From: Sweltsa coloradensis
Taxonomy: Eukaryota > Arthropoda > Insecta > Plecoptera > Chloroperlidae
Direction: 5' to 3'
Assembly: GCA_024449915.1 (NCBI GenBank)
Contig: JAMZAV010000363.1
Span: 1 to 64,000 of the forward strand
DNA length: 64,000 bases
Positions 45,040 through 55,029 of this stretch are shown here, piece by piece (the first letter of the stretch is position 1; every line of letters starts with the position of its first letter). Position numbers and translations under genes: made by a program. Below the pieces are notes generated by a model. It did no database searches and was not told the origin of the DNA. It saw only the letters and a list, made by a program, of their open reading frames with translations.

Positions 45040-46020
45040 GTTATGTATGTTATGTATAGGATACACACAACTACGTCACGCATCCCGCTTTGAGCCCAAC
45101 TGGATGGACAAGCAACCATCGGTTCGCAAGTGGACGCCTGCCGAACGTCGCACAACTTATCACGCTCCAACTTTTATCCTAATCATTTTTGGAGAAAACT
45201 TTAGAGGAATAATATTAGAAAATATATCATTCCTTCTAATAGCGATTACTTAGAATTTTTAAACGGCCGTTAACTTGTTATTTCGATGTACATATTTAAA
45301 TAAAATTTAAGACTTTTACGTGTTACTTAGGCTATAAAATTAAATTAAAACAAGTTCAATTGACAAAAACCTAGTGATCGGATTTCGACAAGACCTCTTT
45401 TAAAATATGAATGGGATTATTATTTTATTTACTGTTTAGACAAGAAATAAATAAACTTTCTAGATAGAAAGTGCACAGAACGAAAATTTACAGCATAGGG
45501 TAATATGCATGGTAGGCCTATGTATTTTCATCTAAAATACGCACTTTTGACGCGCAGATGAGCCGTGAAAAACTGCACCCTATGCTGTAAAATTTCGTTC
45601 TGTGCTTTTTCTATCGAGAAAGTTAGGCCTAATTAATTTCTTGTCTTATTAGTTAGATGCATATTTAGAGAGAATTCTTTTTGAAATCCGATCAGTAGTT
45701 TTGTGTCAATTGAAGTTGAAAAGAAATAAAGTTGATAATTTTGACATTTATAATGCGTACATTATTATAACAAGCTAACGGCTGTGTAAAAAAATCAAAA
45801 TAATCGCTATTAGAAGAAATGATATGTTTGCTAAAAATTATTCCTCTTAAATTTTGTCGAAATAATGAATAGGATAAAAGTTAAGAGCGTGATATTTGTT
45901 GCACCGTTCTGCAGGCGTCAACTTGCGAAATGAGAATGCTTGTCCATCAGTAAGAACCGCGGCCACTTGCCGCCGAGCTGTGACGTCCCCGTGTAATGTT
46001 CCCTATGTATATAAGGCCCT
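45040..46020. repeat. degenerate ~1-kb inverted repeat with outward promoter modules
   Basis: Matching inverted blocks: GATGGACAAGCA/TGCTTGTCCATC (45103 and 45937), TCGCAAGTGGACGCCTGC mirrored at about 45913-45930, CTCCAACTTTTATCC mirrored at about 45876, GATCGGATTTCGACA mirrored at about 45688, and CAGAACGAAAATTTACAGCA mirrored at 45582-45603. The centre is near 45530. The arms are diverged by roughly a fifth or more. The outer edges both carry an ACGTCAC motif and a TATA-like stretch pointing outward, intact on the right and decayed on the left. Confidence 0.7.
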
Positions 46021-46045
46021 CTCTCATTCAGAAAACTTTTCAACA
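45976..46045 (+). promoter_or_regulatory. candidate TATA promoter with CRE half-site
   Basis: GCCGCCGAGCTGTGACGTCC carries a CRE half-site at about 45981. TATATAAGG at 46008-46016 is followed 20-35 nt later by initiator-like TCATTCAG and TTTCAACA. It lies just outside the right arm of the inverted repeat and faces away from it. Confidence 0.4.
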
Positions 46046-46186
46046 ATGTTTCTTCGGATTTCAAATTATCGACCAGAGGTGGATACAAGAGCGTTTATAA
46101 CAGAATTTTACTCCAGCGTTCAATTTCCAGGTCGCAAAAAAGTGACGACTATAGAAATTCGCCCTTATCAAAATATCTTAATTTAG
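46046..46186 (+). other. short open reading frame after the TATA promoter (46 codons), not recognised
   Basis: ATG at 46046, about 38 nt after the TATA box, opens MFLRISNYRPEVDTRAF and continues to a stop at 46184-46186. It is part of a longer frame starting at 45896 that crosses the promoter. No domain is recognised. It may be chance, a 5' exon or a TE remnant. Confidence 0.2.
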
Positions 46187-46463
46187 AGTTTAGATTAGAC
46201 ATCGTTCGTTTTGTATTGCACCTTTACGAATAGTTCTTAACGTCGTTTAGAATATTTGTTAAGACACGATTACCAAACGAAATAGGTTTACGAGTATCGT
46301 TGTTCCTTTCTTTCGCATTATTGTATTGTTGATTAGTATCGCCATTCAATTTAAAATATACAGATTCAATAATCGATTCAATATAAAACGCCACACTTGA
46401 CAGCTTGAAATCCTAGTGCAAACTACAACTACAACACCCCATCGGAAAATAAGGAGAGCTTAC

Positions 46464-46509
46464 ATGTGATCCAGCTTCAGCTGCATACAACTGTTCACAC
46501 CCAAAAGTC
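46464..46509 (-). CDS. candidate 46-nt internal exon of a minus-strand gene, not recognised
   Basis: On the minus strand a strong acceptor (TTGTTTCTTTGTTTCAG) precedes 46 nt that end CACAT|GTAAGC. The first base completes the codon left open by the candidate first exon at 50181-50039, giving Glu. The remaining 45 nt then read TFGCEQLYAAEAGSH with no stop and finish on a codon boundary. Boundaries, phase and composition fit a real micro-exon. No protein family is recognised and no further exon was found. Confidence 0.35.
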
Positions 46510-47158
46510 CTGAAACAAAGAAACAATTTATATAAAATAACATTTCGAAGGATATTTTAAAGAATTATTATTTATTCACAATTACTGTAATGGACACATG
46601 AACATATAAATATTACGATCGCCAGAAAAGGCCAAAGTCTTGAACACAAATGTGACACTGTCAACCGCATTATCAAATAAAATATGTTTAAAACAAAAGC
46701 AACAAATATGTATTAACATACAATGCTATTTAAATAAATAATTTAACATCCTTACAATATTGACAGTATGTTAAAGTGAATATCGGTGACCGTTATATAT
46801 TACGTCAGAAAACCATCATTAAAACTAATATAACTCGGATACTTTGAAAGAACACATATGATTTGCTCAAGAAAACTCAACAAAAATTAAATTCAGTTTG
46901 TACCAGTTTCCTCGTAAAGAAAACCTCCCTTCGATTAAAAAAAAATTACTTCAACAGGTGAACCAATGACAGATAAGTAAATTAATTGTGATGCCCCATC
47001 TGCCTGTACTTGAGCTTATCAAAATGTAAATATTTCGAATAAAAACTTAAAAAAGAATGGCCAACTTAGCCTTAACAGGATGATGAAAGTGCATAGGTTG
47101 TGTCCTTTCTAATATAATCGTCCTCAAGTCAGTTACGAATAATGAGCTCGTTTCTTAC

Positions 47159-47520
47159 TTAAATCTTCCCCATTAGAGGAAAAAACCTCCCCTTGTCAAT
47201 AAAGGCGCCGCGAAGGGCGAAGGGTGGGGCCCTAGAGCTTGATAGCTCAATCACTGGAAAGGTTTTCCGGGTACGATGATAAGCATCACGGAAACGCCAG
47301 CAGGTAGATATGGCAACATGGCTACCTGTCGCCCCAAAACAAACAACCTCCTGGAAACTACCCCTAGACGCGCGGCGCATTGAGATAAGGGAGTTATTTA
47401 TGTATCTTGGCCCTCATCAAAGTTGCCTCGCGCCCTAGAGTTAGTGGGGCAAACAGCTAATGTGATAATTGTGTTGTTGTCTTCTGTAATACGCAGATGG
47501 GAGGTGTGATCGAAGAAGAC
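47159..47520. promoter_or_regulatory. GC-richer putative regulatory element
   Basis: A stretch of about 50% GC in AT-rich DNA, between the two candidate minus-strand exons. Recognisable motifs: TGATAAG (about 47277) and GAGATAAGG (about 47383) GATA-type sites, CATCAAAG (TCF-type), and CGGAAAACC on the minus strand (Rel/Dorsal-like). It does not match repeats in the window. The minus-strand frame 47159-47380 shows no family features. Confidence 0.3.
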
Positions 47521-47524
47521 GTCC

Positions 47525-48640
47525 CAAAAAATATTTATCAATAATAGTCTTTTGCACACCTTAGTTTTCGAGATAAAATATAATCCATATAACCGACGCT
47601 ATATATTATTCTATTAAGGCTGTGCGGGCACGCTTCGCGCGGGAATTCACGTTCGAAGTAATGTTTTTTTAAACTCACATCCGTTAACCTCACCGTTTAA
47701 AAAACTATGTCACTTCCGATGGAATTTAATAAGCTTTAAGGCTGTAAAGAGCAAATTACAACTTTTTTGATATGTTAAGAGAAATTAAGTCGGGAATGTG
47801 AAATTTTGTAGTAAAATTCTGTTTATTCCTATTTTCCGGAATATTTGTTTTTCAAACATCGTGATTTTTTGAACACAGTTACATAATAACATTACACTGG
47901 TCGTGTAGAAGTTTAAAAATTTTCCGTTTACTCAATGTCATTAAAATAAATAAAAACTAAATATTCATTCGAATCAAGCGCGCTCGCCTGGCTCACTGGA
48001 CAGTAGCGCTATCTGCCCACAAGCCGTCGGTGAATTCTGGAACTATTCGGTCGGAGTCTGAGGTGGAAAGAAAGCAGCTACGGGTACAATAGCACTAGCC
48101 CGAGGGCGAGGGTAGCCTACCGACCGCCCTTTCAGATCATAATCTTGGTTGGAAACATCAATGAATGCAAACCGTCAAAACATTTCCTTTCCCGTCACAG
48201 CGAACTGTAAACCTGAATTTCATAATAACGAAAATAATATTATGAAATTTGATTTTTTTAATTTGTTATTACCCGATGCACATTGTTTAGATGATTGAAA
48301 ATTCCCATGATTAATTATTGCTCTTCATTTGGATAATCATCACGATTATCAGTGTCAGTAATCGAAACCCACCCGGCACCCACACCATCACGAATCAGAA
48401 TCGTGTACGCTCGAACTAAACGCGCTACATCAGCATCACAATAATTATGCTTGCATGTTGTAATGTAAACTTCTAGGGATCTATCAATCAACATTATTGA
48501 TCTGTACAATTTAGCTCAAGTAAATGAAAGAAGATCGGGAATCAAACCCATGACGTTTGACATTTGAAACCCGAATAAATCTATGACCAGCGAGAATGTT
48601 TTGTTCAAAATGATGATGATTTTAGTTTTTTATGTCTCTA
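47525..48640. other. mixed sequence, nothing confidently recognised
   Basis: A GC-richer part at 47975-48140 (CGCGCTCGCCTGGCTCACTG, CCCGAGGGCGAGGGTAGCC) may be an unrecognised repeat. The segment near 48360-48430 has a GGTGCCGGGTGG...GGTTTCGATTAC minus-strand pattern like a degenerate tRNA-SINE T arm. Confidence 0.3.
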
Positions 48641-48649
48641 TTATTGTTA

Positions 48650-48800
48650 TCGTGCTATTCAAGACGCTGTTGGGTGATAATGACGATGAAGGACAATTAC
48701 AAAATAAACTGCCTTATGCGGAATTTGAACCCACGTCCCTTAGTGTCATTCGATTTTGACCTGAGCCCCAACCGCATGAGCCATTCGGACGACTTTATTC
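48650..48800 (-). mobile_element. tRNA-derived SINE, family S5
   Basis: On the minus strand: A box TGGCTCATGCG (48783-48773), a head body reading ACTAAGGGACGTGGGTTCAA with the B box GGTTCAAATTC, then TTTTGTAATTGTCCTTCATC GTCATTATC as tail. Same order as 16262-16425 and 57177-57316. The open frame here is repeat sequence. Confidence 0.65.
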
Positions 48801-48852
48801 ATGCACATACTCAACCGTTAGTAAATTGGCTTATAGTCATGCTTATTACAAT

Positions 48853-49090
48853 CATGTGTCAAGGGTTGAATACCGGGAACATCTGCATACAAGTTGATTG
48901 ATATTATAGTTATAAATGTTAGGGTTTTTAGTTTAGTTGGTATAAGGGCGCGTCAACTGTATGGCCATAATAAGCACTCTACCTATGATAGGCTAGGAGG
49001 CCTTAGGTAGGGGAAGAAAGGGAATGTTATCGGATACTCTGTACATGGCTCACTCACTCGTCTAACAACGACTTAGGCGTTTTTCCTTGT
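48853..49090 (+). mobile_element. foldback element, family C, copy 3 (left terminus lost)
   Basis: The internal block GTATAAGGGCGCGTCAACTG and CTATGATAGGCTAGG, and the right end CTCACTCACTCGTCTAACAA CGACTTAGGCGTTTTTCCTT|GT, match 54004-54264. On the left only the inner part of the terminal repeat (CATGTGTCAAGGGTTGAATA CCGGGAAC) is left. Confidence 0.65.
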
Positions 49091-50038
49091 AATAAATAAT
49101 AATAAATATGCTAAATAATATGATAATACGATAACGGTTATAATAGAACTATGTAAATACATCGAAACCGCCGTCGCTGTATACATCAAGTCACAAACGG
49201 CGTTACTGATGTTCAATTGCGCTGAATTTGAATCCAATAATCGTGGTTTTGTTTCATCTTTAGTTCGTTGTTGACTAGAAAAATACCAATCCTGTTCTTG
49301 TGTGCTGTGGCTTCTAGAATCTTAGGGTGTTGGTCACCTATGGAGGCAGACACTTGACCTTCACCAGGCCTACCAAGCGATTGCCGGATAATTTGTTTAT
49401 TTCCCTACATCGGCCTCAGATGGCGTATTTTCTACTGAGAGAGATGGTGGGTTGTCAGGTGTGTAGCCCATACACATGAGTATCGCCGATTTCAAATCAT
49501 CCCTAACGGTAAAACATAATTATTATTCTTTCAATCTAGAATTTATAATTACACAACTAATATCTCGAGTAATGTTTTGTGCTACACACCTGATGCTTGA
49601 CACATTTGTTGCTTCATTGAGGACATCGGATAAGTTATTGACAACCATTTATAGCAAATTGTTGCTTTTATCCATCTTTTTTTAAATCATTATTGAACTT
49701 GTAATTATTATTTTATTTTGCTCTGTACAGGGTATGAATAATTGCTAACTACAACTTTGGTAAACGGACGTCGGTAAACCCTGAAAATTATCTATTTCTC
49801 GATCAAGTCTTTACACTTGTTTTTTGAGTTCACCGTTCATTGTCAATCACATCACCCCCGCCCCGATTGAGATTACAAAATATGTATATTACACTGCGTG
49901 TAGTCCTATTCAAGTTTGTACGATGACAATAGACGTACCGATATTTGTGTAAAAAGGCAATGGATAATAACGCCCAATAATTTTTAGTAATTAGGTACTA
50001 ACAAAAGTTCAATAGCAGAAAACAAAACGTTTACTTAC

Positions 50039-50181
50039 TCTATCGTGATATTAGTCACCCCGTTGCTGGAGCAGCTGTCTTCGGAACAGGTTCGATTACC
50101 TTGAGATCTACATTGCCGTATTTTTTTTTTAGCTATTGAAGCCTTTCCTCGCTTTCGCTTCTTCGTGTACTGTCGTGGCAT
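50039..50181 (-). CDS. candidate first coding exon of a minus-strand gene, basic N-terminus, not recognised
   Basis: The ATG (50181-50179) lies in AAATATGCC context. The frame reads MPRQYTKKRKRGKASIAKK and continues through a Ser/Asn-rich stretch to ACGATAGA|GTAAGTAA, a strong donor at 50039/50038. That gives 47 codons plus two bases, which the first base of the candidate exon at 46509 completes. The basic MPRxYxxKxxRG start loosely recalls N-termini of pogo/pipsqueak-type proteins, but the rest does not follow that domain. Upstream (about 50545) is a GC-rich patch with CCGGAAG, an ETS-type motif. The start could also be a chance frame. Confidence 0.35.
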
Positions 50182-50812
50182 ATTTATCACAATATAGTGT
50201 GAAAGCACCCGGTCATTCCGATTGAAATATCGTGCACTATTTTCCAAATTCACTATTAGGTACATTTTTAGATAGTCTCTTGAGTTACATTTTACGCATT
50301 ATGAAACTGTACACACATTATATACATCGATAAATTCAAACTAGCAATAGAAAATAAATATAGGCTAGTATACAAATAATGTATATGCCTACGCCCTGAA
50401 ACAATTCACACTTTGGAAGTATACAAAATTCAATAATATCGATGATCACAAACGAGTTTGAACACATTACACTTACAAAACTTGTTCAACAACAAACACG
50501 TTCTGCATGCACCTCATTTGTCAACTAACTGCGTCCGCCCGCTACCCGGAAGGCAGCTTTTGTTTGGGCTAAAATAGACTTTCCAAGAATTATACATACA
50601 TTGTGGTCTAGACTTGCGAAGTGACCGCCACAGAAGTCGTTAATCTAGTGATGCGTATAGCAATAGATAAAGATAATTGATTTTATCCTATGCGTGAGTA
50701 AACGTTTTTCTTGATCTACTCTGGACTAGGACATTTGCATTTAGATCACCTATTAGCTAATACACTACGGTGATGTATTTTCCTCTGTATCAGTTTCTAC
50801 ACCGACAGATGG

Positions 50813-50940
50813 GTTGCTTCCGGATTATGTAACTCAAAAGGTTGTCGTTTCGATACCAGCAATTGGCATCCTGACTGCAGTATTTCCCCAAAGTTTTCCG
50901 CTATCAAAGGGCGAATGCATCCTATAGAATAACCCTTGAA

Positions 50941-50944
<4 letters not shown>
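50813..50944 (+). mobile_element. S3-related SINE, diverged copy
   Basis: GGTTGTCGTTTCGATACCAG CAATTGGCATCCTGACTGCA, CCCCAAAGTTTTCC and AAAGGGCGAATGCAT follow the order of the S3/51141 copies (T arm, GGCAATCCTGA, GAGGTTTTCC). The copy runs into a CT microsatellite. Confidence 0.45.

Positions 50945-50975
<31 letters not shown>
50945..50975 (+). repeat. CT dinucleotide microsatellite
   Basis: About 15 CT units without interruption, at the 3' edge of an S3-related SINE fragment. Confidence 0.95.
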
Positions 50976-50979
<4 letters not shown>

Positions 50980-51140
50980 GTCTTTCATCCTCATATTTTA
51001 TCTCGCTGCCTCGAATACTATGATAGCAATAAAATAAATGTAAAACACAAGAACCATCACCAAAAACCGCCAATATTATTTTAAAAATAAGAAGAATGAT
51101 TAATGAATAATGCATAGTGAATATGATTATGATAATGCCT

Positions 51141-51365
51141 GCACATGAGGCTCTGATTCAGGAGGTCGCAGCATCGTCGGTTCGATACCAGCAACCGGCA
51201 ATCCTGAATTTTTTTCGAGGTTTTCCTAAGTCAAGGGCAAATGATGGAGTGACTCATACTAACAACCTCGGCCATTCCTCCCCACTCTATTCAAATACTA
51301 TAATACCTAGTTTAGTACCTAAAACAGTTTTTCCCTGGGCAGGTTTCCTTCGAAATCTATTATTA
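51141..51365 (+). mobile_element. S3-related SINE, variant subfamily
   Basis: CTCTGATTCAGGAGGTCGC, GTCGGTTCGATACCAGCAAC (B box), CGGCAATCCTGAA, TTTCGAGGTTTTCCTAAGTC and CCCTGGGCAGGTTTCCTTCG follow the S3 order. Spacing and middle sequence differ from the 2.6-, 16.7- and 31.4-kb copies. Confidence 0.6.
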
Positions 51366-51465
51366 TAAACACATGCTTTAGGCAGGAATCGACCACGTCC
51401 CTCAAATGTGATGTCATACACATAGGTGAAGTGCCCCAGCCGCATGAGCCATCGTGATAGAGCGG
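51366..51465 (-). mobile_element. S5 SINE head
   Basis: On the minus strand: A box GATGGCTCATGCGG and GAGGGACGTGGTCGATTCCTG in the T-arm position, as in 48650-48800. It directly abuts the S3 variant on its left, so this SINE pair is head-against-tail. Confidence 0.5.
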
Positions 51466-51794
51466 AAAAAGGCGTAAGCCTACATCCGAGTGAGTGGAAA
51501 TTACCCAGATAAGAGGAGAAGGATGCAACGTTGTTGTGGTTGTGTGTTTCTCTCCTGGAAATCACGTAACATGTGTATTCAAATTTCAAAGGGAGACACA
51601 CATTGTCACATGGGGTTTGTATATGACAAAATATTCTAATTTTGCCTGAAATTTTCATTCAAAGCCAATTTCAATCGTATTTACTATATTGTCTTCGATT
51701 TCTTCGGAAAATGTAACAATTTCCCTCATATAAATATGTTTTCGGTACACGCGATAGTAAACAATGACAGGTGAATTATGTATTCAAGATACCC

Positions 51795-52080
51795 TTTCAT
51801 TCTATTCAACTCCATTGAATGTCCTCCCTTCGGACCGCAGGGCCGAGGTCCAGTATTCTTGCCGTATACCTGGGTGCAGACTCTAAAATGGAGTAGAGAA
51901 GCATAGAAAAGTAATTCAAAGTCAGATTGGTGGTCGGAGCGGAGACCGGCCGTGGACCTGCTCCGACGAGTGTCTGACTCGGACTGAAAGAAAATCTACC
52001 TGCGTTCGGGCGGACGAGTGAGCCCAGCGAACGTAGTTTCAACGCAAGTCGAACGAGACTTTGTCGTGATTAATTCTGTT
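51795..52080. other. GC-richer segment, unassigned
   Basis: Contains CCTCCCTTCGGACCGCAGGG, GGAGCGGAGACCGGCCGTGG and GCGTTCGGGCGGACGAGTGA. No splice-bounded frame and no second copy in the window. Possibly a single-copy SINE or a regulatory island. Confidence 0.25.
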
Positions 52081-52085
52081 AAATG

Positions 52086-52728
52086 TTAAAGGGGCTAAAA
52101 ACCCAAAAAAATATTTTTTACCACGTAATCTATAGCACAATACTACACTTAAATGACCGTTTAAAAAATTATATCTTGTAACTGTGATTTAAAACGAATT
52201 TTTCGGATCCAGAAATTTACGAAAATAAGTGTTTTGGGAAATTTCTTAAATCGGCTTTAACCTGCTTCTTTTTTGGTCCACATATATACTAGAGCGTAGT
52301 ACCAATCTAAAATGCCCCTTTATAACATTGTGTCTTGAAACTGTGCCCAAATATACCCTCAAACACGCAAAAATATGCATTCCAAAATCACACCCCATCT
52401 TGGTAATCAACATATTTTGACCGAACTACTTGCCCAAATTGCAAAACAAAATATAGGGAATTTACAGAAAAGGCTGTAGAGTACGTCAATAATGGCCAAT
52501 ATTCTTTTGGATCAAAATCCTCCAAGGTCACGGGGCATAAAGATCGTCCCCATGTTATTTCTTATGGGAGATATTTGCCGATGGGACCTTGCTCGAAAAA
52601 TGTCATGTTTGACAATTTTTTGGGAGGTCATGGTGGCCCCAATAATTTTTCTGTTAATTGCTAAATTCATTACTAGGTAGCCTGAATGAATTATATTTTT
52701 TGAATTTAGCGGTTAAATACCCCTTTAA
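52086..52728 (+). mobile_element. TTAA-flanked MITE (piggyBac-like), family D, copy 3
   Basis: TTAAAGGGGCTAAAAACCC on the left, GGTTAAATACCCCTTTAA on the right, TTAA at both edges. Highly similar to 30586-31232 throughout, e.g. GGTCACGGGGCATAAAGATC and GAGGTCATGGTGGCCCC. No transposase. Confidence 0.8.
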
Positions 52729-52736
52729 GTAAAATG

Positions 52737-52866
52737 TATGTCTGGTTCCATACGGCCGAACGGCCAAATAGATAGAGCTGAAATTTTAAAACAGACATCC
52801 GTGACCAGGTAACTGGGAACTGCTAACAAAATGAGCGCAATCCACTTCGATTTAAACCTACAAGAA
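52737..52866 (-). mobile_element. family E fragment
   Basis: CATACGGCCGAACGGCCAAA, ACAGACATCCGTGACCAGGT and AAACCTACAAGAAATAA match 22258-22492. The family A1 element at 52871 begins right after it, and a family D MITE ends just before it. Confidence 0.6.
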
Positions 52867-52870
52867 ATAA

Positions 52871-53841
52871 TTGGATGAGCGTAGCGAGCGTAGCGAGCGA
52901 AGCGAAGATTCCATTTCACTACACTGGAGAAAAAAATCCGGAATGTTTTTTTTTTCTTTTTTTTTTTTTGTATTTTTGTCTGTTTGTTAACACGATTCCG
53001 GCTGAACCGATACTCCGATTGCGACAAAATTTTATGGAGACCTTCGAAATCTCTGAACTTAGAACTGCACCGTACGAAAAATTGATAAAAAAATTATTTC
53101 TCTTGAAAATCGCAATTTTACGATTTTTTTCGATTTTCTTTTTTGTTTTTGTTTGTATTTTTGTGTGTTTGTTAACACGATTTCGGCTAAACCGATAATC
53201 CAATTGCAATGAAATTTTCTGGAGACCTTTAAAATCTTTAAACTTAGAACTGCCACCTTTTTGAGCGCAATCGAAAAATTATTTCTCATGAAAATCGCAA
53301 TTTTACGATTTTTTTTTGTTTTTCTTGTTTTTTCTGTTTGTATTTTTGTGTGTTTGTTAACACGATTCCGGCTAAACCGATACTCCAATTGCGATGAAAT
53401 TTTCTGGAGACCTTCGAAATCTTTAAACTTGGAACTGCCACGTTTTTGGGTACAATCGAAGAAATATTTCTCATGAATATCGTACTTTCACGATTTTTTT
53501 TAACGATTTTTAGTGCGATATTTTCGTGACATTTGGGCTGATTCTGACCAAACGGGTGGGGCTACAACGTTCATATTTCACATGGACATTAAGGTAATGG
53601 TTATGTATTGCTTTTTGAAAGAAAAAGTTGAAAAAGTTGGCCAGAATCTATAGAAATAAAGGTTTTAATATGAGTTTTTTTTAGGTTTATAATAACAATT
53701 AACAAGTAACAATAGAGACTTGACAACAATCACCTACAATGCATTCAAAAAGCACTTGCAAAGGAAAAGTGGACCTACAAAAACTAAAAACTTACAAAAA
53801 CGCTCATCCATCAACGCGGCGGGACTAAAGCGTTTTCCTAA
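52871..53841 (+). mobile_element. chimeric Helentron/HINE-like element: A1 head, three core repeats, A2 tail
   Basis: The A1 5' end (TTGGATGAGCGTAGCGAGCG, CACTACACTGGAG) is followed by three tandem modules of about 180 bp, each with TGTATTTTTGT-TGTTTGTTAACACG and ACCGATA-TCC-ATTGC. It then switches to A2 sequence (CATTTGGGCTGATTCTGACC) and ends GCTCATCCATCAACGCGGCG then GCGTTTTCCTAA|T, a CTRR variant. Several open frames across it are repeat sequence. Confidence 0.8.
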
Positions 53842-54003
53842 TAAATTGAAAATATGCTTGAAATGTGTAGGTTTCATTTTAACAACAATACTTTTGTGAA
53901 GTCATTTTTATCGAATAATTTTTGTCAGGCCGTGATTGTGTGCCGTGACAACGGTGTATAGAATATTGAACGCTCAAGGTCCTTTAAATTCCGCTGGGAG
54001 ATT

Positions 54004-54264
54004 CTAGGGAAACGCCAAAGTCGTTGTTAGACGAGTGAGCGAGTCATGTGTTGAGTACCCGGGAACATTTGCATTTAAGTTTGATAATTACATTGGTATA
54101 AATAATAGGGTTTTTAAGTTTAGTTTGTATAAGGGCGCGTCAATTGTAAGGGCATAATGCGCCACTCTAGCCTATGATAGGCAAGGGGGAAGAAAAGTAA
54201 TGTTACCGGGTACTCAACACATGACTCACTCACTCGTTTAACAACGACTTTGGCGTTTCCCTAG
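54004..54264. mobile_element. foldback element, family C, copy 2 (complete)
   Basis: 64-bp terminal inverted repeats, about 61 of 64 matching, start CTAGGGAAACGCCAAAGTCG and include GTTGAGTACCCGG. The interior matches 48853-49090. CTAG is present at both outer edges. No coding capacity. Confidence 0.85.
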
Positions 54265-54668
54265 TTCATAATAATGCAATGTTTATGTTTAAGTAACCTT
54301 TAATTATCATATTATAGAATTGAAATATATTAGGTGTATAGTCAAAATGCAGCAGGTATTTGTGGTCAAAATAAAACACAATTTTAGTTCTTGTTTTGCC
54401 CAAAAGCGGTGAGTTGTCAAATGTAAATAATTTTAAAATATTTTTAATTAATTAATTAATTAATTTAAAAATAAATAAATTTTAAATATTGTTTAATATA
54501 TAGTTGAAAGTAGCGTTTATTTCCCACCTGATAAATTTTGGGAATCTTATAGGACCGAAATCTTGTAAAAGACTTTGTAGGCCTTCCTTACAAACGTAGG
54601 TAATTTATAATTTACTTGGTCTCCTCTCCTACCCATAGGTCTACTACTATCAAGTGTAAAATCAATTA

Positions 54669-55024
54669 ATAAATACATTCGTATTTAGAGTAACTGATTT
54701 TCAGTGGGGGACATTAATTTAACCAACCCTGCAGGCGCCGACACCATCGACAGTAAAACAATGACCAACAAGAGACCGATCAATCAAGCAGGACACGATT
54801 CCACCCGCGGACAGTGCCAGAATCAACCACGCTGATTCGAAACAAGCTTAGAGTTTATTATGTGCCTTCGTTGCTAGGACGGCTCCAAAGACACCGTTCA
54901 CATATCCTGCTCCAAGAACTGAGAGTACAAATCAGAAGCTAAAAAACTTCTGCCTAAAACTGAAATCGAACCCTGGTACTTCTGCATTGAAAGCAGAGAC
55001 GCTAACCACAAGACCAACGAGTCA
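54669..55024 (-). mobile_element. tRNA-derived SINE, family S2
   Basis: The tail ACTGATTTTCAGTGGGGGAC, the body CCAACCCTGCAGGC and GTTGCTAGGACGGCTCCAAA, and the head AATCGAACCCTGG with CTAACCACAAGACCAACGAG are inverted relative to the plus strand. Same landmarks as 24812-25238. Confidence 0.75.
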
Positions 55025-55029
55025 CAACA

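Noticed and set aside
47159..47380. A coding exon in the GC-rich 47-kb island
   Set aside because: The frame has no domain, no matching phase with the neighbouring candidate exons and no clean splice borders.
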